Shown here: piece after piece, positions 27,601 to 39,600 of the stretch
Numbering within the stretch: the stretch's first letter is position 1
How the letters are laid out: the number at the start of each line of letters is the position of its first letter
Source of the DNA: Ailurus styani
Taxonomy: Eukaryota; Chordata; Mammalia; Carnivora; Ailuridae
Direction of reading: 5' to 3'
DNA: 64,000 bases
NCBI GenBank assembly: GCA_002007465.1
Contig: LNAC01000101.1
Span: 2,995,281-3,059,280, forward strand
Notes under the pieces: model-generated
Database searches by the model: none
What the model was told of the DNA's origin: nothing
Seen by the model: only the letters and a program-made list of their open reading frames with translations
Translations under genes and position numbers: made by a program

Positions 27601-30600
27601 TATATATATATATATCCCGAGCTTAGTGAGGAAGACATCTCAGAAGCTGAGACAGGGCTGAAGGCTAGGCCTCTTGCCCCGGTGAGCCAAGCTGTGAATG
27701 CAAAGGGAAAGTTCTTGGAGGAAAGGAAAAGTGCAACTCAAAAAGTGCTACAGTGAACACACGAAATCATAAGAAACCAAAAGAGCCTTATTGCTGACAT
27801 GGAGCAAGGTTTAGTGGTCTGCAGAGAGGGCCAAACCAGCCTCAACATTCCCTTATGCCAAAGCCTAACCCAGACCAAGGCCCTGACTCCCTTCAGTTCC
27901 GTGGAGGCTGAGAGGTGAGGACGCAGCAGCGGAGGAGTGTGAAACTAGCAGAGGTCGGTTCAGGAGGACTGAGGAAGGAAGTCTTCATGCCATCAAAGTG
28001 CGAGGGAAGCAGCAAGTTCTCCACAGGATGGAGCTAAGATCATCCATGAGCGTGGCTACACTCGACGATGGATTTTCAATGTGGATGAAACAGCTTTCTA
28101 CTGGAAGAAGGTGCCTTCTAGAACTTCCACTGCAAGAGAGAAGTCAATGCCCGGCTTCAAAGATTCAGAGGTCAGGCTGACTCTCTTGCTAGGGGCTAAC
28201 GCAGCTGGTGACTAAGTGGAAACCAATGCTCATTTACCAGGAAATCCTAGGGCCCTTAAGAATTATGCTAAATCTAGTCTGCCTGTGCTCTATCAGTGGG
28301 ACAACAAAGCTGAGACCTACTGCTCAGGAAAAAAGGTTCCTTTTAAAATATTACTGTGTGTTGACAATGCATCTGGTCACTGAAGAGCTCTGACAGAGAT
28401 GTACGAGGAGGTTTATGTTCTTTTGAGGCCTGCTAACCCAGGATCCGCTCTGCAACCCATGGATCAGGGAGTCACTTTAACTTTCAAGTCTTACTAATTA
28501 AGAAATACATTTCATAAGGCCATTGCTGCTACAGATGGTTATTCTTCTGATGGATGTGGGCAAAATAAATTGAAAATCTTTTGGAAAGTGGTGTTGGGTG
28601 GCTCAGTCAGTTAAGTGTCTGCCTTCAGCTCAGGTCATGATCCCAGGGTCCTGGGATCGAGCCCCTAATTGGGCTCCCTGCTCAGCGGAGAGTCTGCTTC
28701 TCCCTCTGATCCTCCTCCCTGCTCATGCCCCCTTTCTCTCTCTCAAAATAGATAGATAGATAGATACATAGATACACAGATAAAATTAAAATCTTAAAAA
28801 AAAAAGAAGAGAAAAAAGAAAACCTCTGGAAAGGATTCGCCGTTCTAGATGCCATTAAGAACATCCATCATTCATGGAACGGGTCAAAGTATCAACATAA
28901 ACTGGAGTTTGGAAGAAGTGGATTCCAACCCTATGGACGACTTGGGGGGGTTCAAGACTTCAGAGCAGGAAGCATCTGAAGATGTGGCAGAAACAGCAAG
29001 AGAACTAGAAGCAGAGGCAGAGCCTGAGCACGGGGCGGAATGGCTGCAAGCTCATGATCAAGCTTGAACAGAGGAGGAGGTTCTTCTCCTGGATGAGCCA
29101 AGAAGGTGGTTTCCTGGGGTACAGGCTGCTCCTGGGGAAGATGCTGTGAAGATGTTGAAATGACAACAAAGGATTGAGAACGTGACATGAGCTTCGTTGG
29201 TAAAGCAGCGGCAGGGTTTGAGAGGACGGACTCCAGTTTGGAAAGAAGTTCTACTGGGGCCAAAATGCTATCAAACAGCATCCGGTGCCACAGAGAAATC
29301 GCTCACGAAAGAAAGAGTCAATCAGTGCTGCAAACTTCATCGTCTCGTATTTAAAAATTGCCACGGCCACCCCAAACTCCAGCAGCCACCAGCCGGATCG
29401 GTCAGCAGCCATTAACCTCAAGACAGGACCCTCCACCAGCGAAAAGACTACAACTTGCTGAAAGCTGAGATGATGGTTGGTGTTCTTTAGTGCTGACCTC
29501 TTTATAATTAGGGTACATACATTTTTTCAGGCATATGCCCTTACGCACTTAGACTACAGTGTAAACATGACTTGTGTATGTACTGTACAACAAAGAAAAC
29601 TGTTCATTCACTTTATTGCGATCTTCACTTTGCGGCAAAGTCTGGAACCAAACCTACGCTATCTCCGTATTTGTATTTGTCTTTTTGGGACTGGCTCATT
29701 TCACTTAGCAGAGTGTCCTCAGGGTTCATCCATGTTGTAGCACGTGTCAGACCCTCCTTCCTTTTTAAGGCCAAATCACGCTCTGTTGTATGTCTGTATC
29801 GCGTTCTGTGTACCCATTCATCTGTCGGTGGACATTTGGGTCGCTTCCACCTTTGGCTCGTGGAAATAATGCTGCTGTGACCGTGGGTGTGCAGATAGCT
29901 CTTGGAGATCTTGCTTTCAGTTCTTTTTATGTATACCCCGAAGTGACACTGCCGGATCATGTGATACTTACCTTTTTAATTTTTAAGGAATTACCACGTT
30001 TTCTTTCCATAGTGGGTACACCATTTTACATTCCCACCAATGGTGCATGAGGGTCCCAATTTTTCTGTACCCTCACCAACACCTGTTATGTTCTTTGTTG
30101 TTAACAGTAGCCCTAATGGGTATGAGATGGTATCCCAATGTAGTTTTTTGATAAGTATTTCCTATCAGTGGTCTTGGGCATCTTTTCATGTGCTTATTGG
30201 ACATCTTCCTTGGAGAAATCTCTGTTTAAGTCCTTTGCCCACTTTGTCATCCAGTTGTTTGTTTTTTTGCTACTGAGGTTTAGTTCTGTCTATATTCTGG
30301 ATAGTAATCCCTTATCCCATAGGATTTGTGAATATTTTCTCCCATTCTGTGGGTTGCCTTTTTACTCTGCGGATATTGTCTTTGGATGCACATCATTTTT
30401 CAATTTTCATGAAGCCCAGCTTGTCTGTGTTTTCTTTTGTTGCCTCTGCCTTTGGTGTCATGTGCAAGAAATCACTGCCAAATCCAATGTCGTGATGTTT
30501 CTGCCTTACATCTTCTTCTAAAAGTTTTATTGCTTAGGGCTTACATTTAGGTCTTGGATCCACTTTGAGTTAATTTTTGTATATGGTGTGAGGTAATAAG

Positions 30601-33600
30601 AGTGCAACTTTATTCTTTTGCATGTGGATGGATATCCAGTTTCCCTGTACACGTTATTGAAAAGACTGTCCTTTCCCCCATTGAATGGTCGTGGCATCTT
30701 TGTTAAAAATCACCTGATCACATATGCATGTATTGGTTTTGTATCCAATTCCATCTACTTACATCTATTTATTCTGGAATTTCCACCGATCGGTCAAGTT
30801 CATTATTTGATTTTCCAGCTTTAACTTATCTGTTCATCCTATCAAGTACTACATTTGTATGGCTATAATTTATAATTTAAAAAACCCTACCCGGTTCTTC
30901 CCCAAATATTGTTCTCTTGGTTTCAGTTCCTTCTTTTACGTTTAATGATTTTAAACATAATACTTTTCTATGCCCCAATTATTACTCCATCATCTCAAGC
31001 TCTGAACTCTAATTTTTCTGTTTGTTGTATCTGTCCCAACTCTTGCTCATGGTGGGTTATTTCTTTGTATGTTGTAATTTTGATTGGAAGCTCACCCCTG
31101 TGGGGGCATTTCTTTTTCCCCCCATAGGAATAATGAAAAATTATTGCCTTACAGCCTCTAACAAAGGAAAGCCTGTGACAAGAAACAGAAAGCGGAACAG
31201 TGGTTGCCAAAGGCTGAGGGCAGGGGAAGCGGGTAACTGTGGAATGGGTAGAGTTTAGAGTCTTACGGGATGAAAAGATTCTGGAGCTTGGCTGCACAAC
31301 AATGTTAACATTACTAAACCGCACAGTTAAAATTGGTTAAGATGGTAAATTTGGGGGTGCCTGGGTGGCTCAGTCAGTTAGCGTCTGCCTTTGGCTCAGG
31401 TCCTGATCCAGGTCCTGGGATCGAGCCCTGTGTTGGGCTCCCTGCTCAGCAAGGTGTCTGCTTCTCCCTGTGCCTCTACTCCCCCAGCCCCCCTTGTGCT
31501 CTCTCCTGTGCGTATGTGCAAGAAAAAATAAATTAATTTTAGGAAGATGGTAAATTTTATGTTATGTGGTTTTTAGCACAATTAAAAATAAAAATAAAAT
31601 AAAAGGAAGGCTACGACAGAGCAGGAAGAAAAACAGAAGTCTGAAAAGGACAGCTGTAGGAGATAGTTACTGATGACCACACACCTGTACACAAGCTCTA
31701 GGAGCCCCACTTAAAGAGGAGAAGCAACACCAAAACCCTCCCTCGATGGGATTATCTCCCACCATCAACTACCAAACCTCCAGACAGAACCGTCTACCTC
31801 AGCAGCCTCTGCTCCTTCGCCATGGCTCTCGCTTCCCACCTAAGGTCTCTGATGACCTGAAATCTAAGGGACACTTTCCATCCTCACCTAATGCGATCCC
31901 CCGCCCCGGAAACCTGTGCCCAACTGTCATTCCTTCCACGAATGGTTCTTCATCACTGGCCTCCTGCACGACGCATTCTCTTGATTTTCTTCCTTCCACA
32001 CTGGCCTGTCCTCCCTTTTGGCCGAGCTGTCCTATTCCTGACTTCAACACCTTGCGGTTTGCTCCTAGACACTCTCCCTTTTTATTCTTAAACAACGTCA
32101 TCAATCCCCACTAAAAAAAACCCTGTTTTCATTTCTAAGAATAAAAAGAAAAATACATGGAAAACAAAAACGCCCCATAATCCCACTGCCCAGACGGCAT
32201 TTGTTGATCTTTAAAAAAATGAGAATCAAACAAACAAACAAGCAAAAAAATGAGTATCTGTACGGGTTTGGAATATTCCAAAAGAATCAAGAGGTACAAG
32301 GCACAGCTATTCGAGCCAGAAACTTGGGGGTGGCTTGCGATTCTTCCTACTCATTGCCTTGCCTTCCACGTCCAAACCCTGGTCACATCCTCTGCCCTAC
32401 CACACGACTAACTCACCCACTTTTCTCCCCGGCCACCAGCAGCCTCCTATGTGCTCGCCTCGATGATGCCCGTAGCCTCCTTCCAGAACCACCCCCAAGC
32501 ACCTGTGGTCCCCTAAGCCAGCTTCTACGGGTCACACCCTTCCTTCCTCACGAACCCCTTCAGCTTCCCGTTTCGGGCCCCTGAACATGCCATGTGCTCT
32601 TTTCCATCAGGGAGCCTTAGCTCAGGCTGTGCAGTCAGCTCTCAGCCTCCGGCCTCCCGGGCTGGCTCCCTCTCCCCTTTCCAGTCTCAGCTTACCGAGC
32701 AACTCAGAAGGACTGTTTCTGACTGCCCTCCCTGAAAAGGTATCCACCTCTATTTTTTCTCATCTCAGACTTTTTTTGGGCTTCTTCTATAGGACGCATC
32801 ATATATGTTTGTAATGCTCTCATGTATCTGTTTACTTGTTTGTCTCTGTCTCCCCACCAGACCACAAGCCGCGCGAGGGCCAGGACGGTCTCCATCTCGC
32901 TCTCCATCGTGTCCTAGCACCAACTCCGTATTTGTTGAACAGACATGCCAGGCGTTGCGCTAAGTGCTTTAATACATTGTCTATCCTGTTCAGTCTTCAC
33001 CTGCTGCATACATATTATTTTTCCCAGTTTGTTTATGAGACAACTGAAGCTCAGAAAGGTTAATTAATGAGTCCATGGTTGCACACTTGGGGAGCAGCAC
33101 GGCAGGGCTCAACCCCAGTGTCTGGCTCCAAAATCCACACTCCCCCCAGTCTGCTGTGCCCTCTCCCCTGCTGTCTGCTTCTCCTCTCTCCCCGGTGCCT
33201 GGCATGGCAGGCTGAATAAAGCCAATGGCAATGGCCCAGCAGAGTTTATGCAGAGAAGGTGCTGGGTCTCACCCCGAAGGTCCTTACCATGTAGGCTGCA
33301 GAAGCCAGTTCGTAAATGATGGCCTGGGCCCCAAGCTCCGTCACGCTAATCAGTCCTGAAATGTTGGTACAGACACACACAAAACACATCTTAGAAGGTG
33401 GGTTAAAGCAAACATTTTCCTTAGGAAACTAGAATATATCTTAATTTAGAAGAAGCGGGGGGGGGGTGCGCCTGGGGGCTCGGTTTGGTTAAATGTCCAC
33501 CTCTGGGTTTCAGCTCAGGTCATGATCTCATGGGTTGTGACACCGAGCACTGCGGGAGTCTGCGGGAAGATTCTCTCCCTTTGCCCTTCCCCCCAACTCA

Positions 33601-36600
33601 CGCGTGTGCTCTCTCTCTCGCTCAAATAAATATGTAAACCTTAAAAAAAGAATTTAAAAAGAAGCCAGGATTGGCCCCAGAACCATAACCCAGTGGCAGA
33701 ATTCACTGTCCGTGCTGAGGAGAGCCCTACACAGCCGCTCCCAGGAAGCTTCCCAGAACTAGGGCAGCTAAGACCTGACACAGGTTCAATCTACAGGCCC
33801 CTGCTCCACCAAGGAACAAAATGTCGGGTTTAAAGTAGTAAATGAGGCTCCTAGAGTTGCAGGTCATTCCTCAGGGAGCCGTAGGGTCACAGTGTGGGAG
33901 GGGAAGGACGGAAGGCAGTGGAACTCTGTATAGAGCATTGTGGGACTACTGGAGGATTCAACTGTCCCCAGAAACTATACCATCAATCATTATCATCCTC
34001 TGTCTCTATTATTTTCTCTATTGCCTTACTAGCGATAAGATGACTAAGGTGAATACCGATGACCAAAATGATCAGAGCTCTGATAGAAACAAAGATCACA
34101 TTGAGAACAGAGCCAAATAGGTGACTCTGTATTTGTAAATGGCTTAAAAACTTGCACGATGCCTAGCAAAAATCAGCAGAAGCAGAGGGTCTGAGAGAGT
34201 CAGGAAACCCAGACTGGAGTTTCTGTTCTCCCTCTCCATGACCTTGCCAGACCTTTTAACTGTGGTCTCCCTTTCCAAATCTATAAAGTGAAGGGCAGGG
34301 AGGCAGAGCTAAAAGCCCCACTCAACTTGAATACGCTTACAGATGGACAGGGATTTAAACCTATGTTGAAACTTCCATGAGCATGTGATGCAATGGGAAA
34401 GAAAGAGAAGTAAGGCCTATGTCTCTTGAGAAGCCCTGGAGACAAGGGCGGTCAGGCTGTTCTTGGATTTCCACTAGACCATGGACAAACCTGCGAGGAA
34501 GGTTCCAATCTCAAAGGTCCACCACTCAATGCACACCATGAACATACTGGGAACGGCCAGCTGGATGTAGGAGCCCCACTCTTGGAAACAGTCCCAGGTC
34601 CAACCTGGAGAAAAGGGAAGAAAGAAAACAGCATTTACTTTGCAGCAGACTCTGATGTCAACAATTCCATTTTGCATGCCTGCCTCCTCCTCCCAACGGC
34701 CAGTTAGTCAGTAACCACAGTTGTCCAGAAAAATAGTACATTTTAAAGATGTCAAACAAGACCAGAGTTTGAAATGGTGGGACTAGGGCTGGCAATACTT
34801 AGCAAAACTGAAGTATGTACATGCCCTCCCACCAGCACATTTCACGCCTGGGTATAAGTGGTAGAGACACTTTCAGAGAGCTCTGTAAGAACACATGTGG
34901 GCTGTTGGCTGAGGCAGGTTGTGGGTGTGGCCTACTGGGGGCATCGAGGAGAGCATCACTAGGAAGCAAGAGAAGCAAACTATCATCAATGCATATTACA
35001 GTTAAAAAGCAGAATACCAGATGCACATACGGCCATACGGTTAGATCTGAAAATATACTGCTCACAGGCAACTAATGGAAAAATAGATCATTTCAATGAC
35101 ATCAAAATTTAAAACTTCTGTGCATCCTAGGACACAATCATCAGAACAGAATCTGGCAGCCTGCGAAACAGGAGAAAATATCTGCAAATCGTGTATCTGA
35201 TAAAGATATGTGGATAGCATAATAACCAGAATATACAAAACAACGACAACAAAACAATACAATTAAAAAATGAGCAAACGACTTAAACAGACATTTCTCC
35301 AAAGATGATATGCAAACAGCCAACAAGCACATGAAAGAACGTTCAACATCACTATCATTTGGGAAATGCAGATCAAAATTGCAACAAGATGGTATCTCGC
35401 ATCCATTAGAATGGCTTCTTTAAAAAAGAAACAAAAAATAACGTCTTGGTGAGGATCAACTGTAATCCTTGTATGCTATTGGGGGGAATCTAAAATGGTG
35501 CAAGCCACTGTGGAAAGGAAGTGTGGCGGCTCCTCAGCAAATTAAAAATAAAAGTATCATATGATCCAGAATATCACCTCTGAGTATACATAAGAACTGC
35601 AGGCATGACCACCAGGAGCTACTTGCACACCCATGTTCACAGCAGCATTATTCACAAGAGCCAAGAGGTGGAAGCGACCCAGACGTCCATGGACAGGATG
35701 AATGGATATGCAGAATGCGACACAGACATACCATGGAGTATGACTCAGCCTTAAAAAGGAGGGTCTGACAGGTGGTACAACACGGACGAACCCGAGGACA
35801 CTCTGCTAAGACACAAAAAGACAAATACTGTGTTTGATTCCACTTACATGAGGCATCTAGAGGAGTCAAACTCAGAGACAGAAAGTGGAATGATGGAACG
35901 GTGGTTGCCAGACAGAAGGAGGGGGAACAAGAGTTTCTCTTTAATGGGGGCAGAGTTCCAGTTTTGCAGGATGAAAAAGTTCTGGAGATGAATGCTGGTG
36001 ATGGTGACCCTACAGTGCGAATGCGCTTTCACACTACTTAACTACACCCTTAGAAGTGGTGAGGATGGTAAATTTTAGGCTATGTGTATTTCAGCATGAC
36101 TTAAACAAAACAGCAAAATATTGTGTTAAGTGAGAGAGATCAATAAACCTTTTCTGTAAAGGGCCAAATAGTAAATATTTTCGACGCTGCTGGCCAAATG
36201 GTCTCTGCCATTGTATCAGCAAGGGAACAGTCACAGGCAATGTGCAAGTGATTAGGCATGGCTGTGTTCCAATCAAACGTTAGTTACAGAAACAAGCTGT
36301 GGCTGGATTGGGTCCATGGGGCTGTTTGCCAATCTCCATACCAAGTGAAAAAAAATTACGGGTGGAAAAAAAGAAATCTAAACTATAATACTATCAGGCA
36401 AATATAAACACATATATGGCCCCAAAACAATAAAACCACTTTGCATTTTTCAAAGATGCAAATGAAAAGACATATATGAAGCACAGAGAGGGAGCCTTGA
36501 GGGAGGAAGGTGGGAACTGAAAGGGAGGGAGAAACACTCTAAAGGGGGAGGGGCCCCATAAGACACGATGACATCTGTGTGCCATGAATTGGAGTGTGAG

Positions 36601-39600
36601 AAACTCAGTGCTTTGGATCTAAGGTCCAGGACACAGGAGGGAGTGAAGAGTAGGGGAAGAAGGCGTTGAAAAACACTGAGGAATTTTTGTACCATAAGAG
36701 CAAAGAAAGGCACCAAGAGCCATCTTGCCACTCACCTTATTGGGTCCCAGGAGAAGAGAGCATCTAGGACCATACCCCATCCCCCCAAATTTGGAGGTGA
36801 AGGCTTGAGGGGAGAACATCATCAAGAACCAACAGAGCAAGATGGCGGAGGAGTAGGAGACTTAATTTCATCTGGTCCCAGGGATTCCGCTAGATTGCTA
36901 TCAAATCATTCTGAACACCTGCGAACTCAACTAGAGATCGAAGAAAAGAATAGCTGCAACTCTACAAATAGAAAAGTGACCACGTTCTAGAAGGTAGGAC
37001 GTGCAGAGAAGTGAATCCAAGGCGATATTTGGGAAGACAAACCGCTGGGGGAGGGGGCCTCCATCAGCCAGCTCCCTGCAAGTGATAGAGCTGCAGAGCA
37101 CCAAATCAGAACTTTTAGAAGTCTGCTCCGTGGAGGGAAGTCGCTCCAGGGGCTGGAGGGTGGGGGGAAATCCTCATGCGGCAGAGCCCCCAAGTATTGG
37201 AGCGGGGAAGCCAGCTGCAAAGACAGGGCTGAGGAGGGGGCTCTCATCTCGGGGTTACCATAAACCATGATCTGAGGCACAGTCGGGCCACAGCTCTTCA
37301 AGCAGGGACCCCACAAGTGGCAGATCCGGGGAGACCCCCTTCGTCCTCCTCTGGGAGGAGCAGCGTGGAAGCACGCTGCAGGAATCTGCTGGGTTTGGAG
37401 ACTCCAAATGGGGCTGTGCACCAGACACAGAAAGGCTCGCTCACAGGCCAGGTAAGCTCGGAGTGTAGCGGGAGACAGGGAGACGGGAGGGACTGACAGC
37501 TTTTCCCTGAGGGCGCACCGAGGAGTGGGGCCCCCAGCTCCCGGCTCCTCTGGGTCGGAGAATGGGAGGCTGCCATCTTCATTCTCCTCCTCCAAAGTGG
37601 TACGGGAAGCGTTCAGGGAACAAAAAATACCGAGACTGAACCCGAGCAGATTACGTAGCCTGGCCCCTGACACAGGCAGTGCAATTCCGCCTCGGGCAAA
37701 GACATTTGAGAATCACTGCAACAGGCTCCTTCCCCAGAAGATCGGCAAGAACATCCAGCCAAGACCAAGTTCACCGATCAATGAGAACTGCAAAACACCA
37801 GTGCTAGAGGAATACAGCACTCCTGGCTTTTTCCCCATGATTCTTCAGTCTTTCAACTTTAATTTTTTTTTTAAAGATTTTATTTATTTATTTCACAGAG
37901 GGAGAGAGATCACAAGGAGACAGAGAGGCAGGCAGAGAGAGAGAGGGGGAAGCAGGCTCCCCGCTGAGCAGGGAGCCCGATGTGGGCCTCGATCCCAGGA
38001 TGCTGAGATCGTCATGAGAAGAAGAAAACAACAACATAAAAGAGAATATGATCAGACAAGTGAATAGAACAAAGCCATACATTAGAGTTTGGGTATATTT
38101 TGGCCTGTTAGAAGAATCTGCATCCCAAAATTGTAAAGAAAGAAAAACTTATGTAATGAAGGGATAGAATATAACTGTAAAACTGAAAATTTAAAAAGAT
38201 TTTTAAAGTGTTGATAGAATAAGAAATTGGTTGAAAAAGAAAGAAAAAAATTAAAGTTGTGGGCGCCTGGGTGGCTCAGTGGGTTAAAGCCTCTGCTTTC
38301 GGCTCAGGTCATGATCTCAGGGTCCTGGGATCGAGGCCCACATCGGGCTCCCTGCTCAGTGGGAAGCCTACTTCCTCCTCTCTCTCTGCCTGCCTCTCTG
38401 CCTACTGGTGATCTGATCTCTCTCTGTGTGTCAAATAAATAAATAAAATCTTAAAAAAAAATAAGATACTAGATAGGTTTGAAGAAAGCACAGAAGACAC
38501 TAGAGAATCCCTTTCTGGAGAAATAAAAGAAGTAAAATCTAACCAAGTCAAAATCAAAAAGGCTGTTAACGAGATGCAATAAAAAATGGAGGCTGTAACT
38601 GCTAGGATAAATGAAGCAGAAGAATCAGTGATACAGAAGACCAAATGATGGAGAATAAAGAAGTTGAGAAAAAGAGATACGCAACTGGGCGCCTGGGTGG
38701 CTCAGTGGGTTAAAGCCTCTGCCTTCGGCTCAGGTCCTGATCTCAGGGTCCTGGGACCGAATCCCGCACTGGGCTCCCTCCTCCATTGAGAGCCTGCTTC
38801 CTCCTCTCCCTCTGCCTGCCACTCTGCCTACTTGTGCTCTCTACCTCTTTCAAATAAATAAATAAAATCTTTTAAAAAAATCCTCATGTGGCCATGTTAT
38901 AGCACAAAAAGGAAGAGAAAATCTTTAAAACTACAGGAGAAAATACCTGATTGTCTACAAAGCGAAGACAACCAGTTGATGTCACCAAGAACAAGAGGGA
39001 AATAGCGTCACATCAGTCATGCAGAGTTACTATCAACTTAGATTTTTAAACCCAGCAACATTAAAGAAGGAGAAAGAGATAAAGACATTGTTGTAAAGAT
39101 TTATGAGAGAGAGAGTGCGTGCGTGCACAAGTAGGGGAGGGACAGACTCCCGGCTGAGCAGGGAGCCCGATGTGGGACCTGATCCCAGCTCCCTGGGATC
39201 AAGACCTGAGCCAAAGGCAGATGCTTAACTGACTGAGCCACTCGGGAGCCTGATAAAGGCTTTTTTTTTTAAGACATCAGGAGACTAAGGGTTTATTCCT
39301 TACCAGCCCTTCCTGAAAGGACAACTGAAAGATAAAGGTCAGCAAGAATAAAAAGAATCTGGAAGGGAGGGACAAGATGCAAGCAGCAGCAGTGAAAATA
39401 TTAACATCTCGGACGTGTCGATAAATTGAAATATGGCAAATTAATGTTTTATTAGAATTCTTAAAAATCTGCAACTAAACTTATTTTTTTTAAAGATTTT
39501 ATTTATTTATTTGACACAGAGAGAGAGAGATCACAAGTAGNTCGATAAATTGAAATATGGCAAATTAATGTTTTATTAGAATTCTTAAAAATCTGCAACT

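Larger units (their letters stand above)
27700..29070 (+). pseudogene. Broken Tigger transposase
   Basis: Plus-strand remains of a pogo-family DDE transposase inside the Tigger element. They are recognised by the conserved blocks [48 protein letters not shown] and (after the SINE) [20 protein letters not shown]. In-frame stops follow GANAAGD and VDNASGH, and roughly 20 codons are missing between the NYAKS block and the ETYC block. It cannot make a working enzyme. Confidence 0.8.
27150..29669 (+). mobile_element. Tigger1-type pogo DNA transposon, nearly full length, dead
   Basis: The 5' terminal inverted repeat GGCATACCT is next to a TA. The element then follows the known family order to 'CTTTATTGCGATCTTCACTT' and 'TCTGGAACCAAACC' near 29655, where the last TIR bases are lost before a TA. 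Transposase traces on plus include [13 protein letters not shown] (about 28070) and [12 protein letters not shown] (about 28350), parts of the DDE core, and QPMDQGV. Stops, frameshifts and an internal deletion near 28306 inactivate it. A SINE (28585-28806) is inserted. Confidence 0.85.
26790..30890 (-). mobile_element. Old L1 3' half, split by a DNA transposon
   Basis: The complement of an old L1 ORF2/3' UTR is present in two parts (about 26790-27149 and 29670-30890). The join at 'TGGAATCACACAACGTA' / 'TTTGTCTTTTTGGGACTGGC' restores the usual L1 order. Later landmarks: 'CATTTTACATTCCCACCAA', 'TATTTTCTCCCATTCTGTGG', 'TTGCATGTGGATGGATATCC'. No intact frame. Confidence 0.8.
18890..33287 (-). other. 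Intron 9
   Basis: This 14.4 kb intron holds eleven or more SINEs, an MIR (22530-22760), old minus-strand L1 sequence (26090-26510 and the interrupted copy at 26790-30890), a nearly complete Tigger-type transposon (27150-29669), an L1 3' end (31150-31590), an L2 (31765-32940) and an MIR-like repeat (32945-33140). The stretches 19020-20790, 20995-21530, 21970-22525, 24150-24660 and 25425-26085 show nothing definite. Confidence 0.55.
36837..39085 (+). mobile_element. Carnivore L1: 5' UTR plus ORF1 remnant
   Basis: It starts exactly at AAGATGGCGGAGGAGTAGGA, the start of modern carnivore L1 elements. The GC-rich 5' UTR continues to about 37860 with little divergence (e.g. GTAGGACGTGCAGAGAAGTG, CTGCTGGGTTTGGAGACTCC). 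ORF1 text follows at 38465-38680 (GAGAATCCCTTTCTGGAGAA, ACCAAATGATGGAGAATAAA) and a damaged remainder to about 39085. Three SINEs are inserted. It is antisense to the MATE gene. Confidence 0.85.

Noticed and set aside
31746..32114. 122-codon plus-strand open frame rich in Pro, Ser and Leu
   Set aside because: The sequence follows L2 LINE order; the open frame results from the C/T-rich composition.
36987..37673. 228-codon minus-strand open frame
   Set aside because: It lies wholly in the GC-rich L1 5' UTR, opposite to the L1 direction, and resembles no protein I know.
37525..38067. 180-codon plus-strand open frame
   Set aside because: It runs through the L1 5' UTR and into an antisense SINE; there is no conserved domain.
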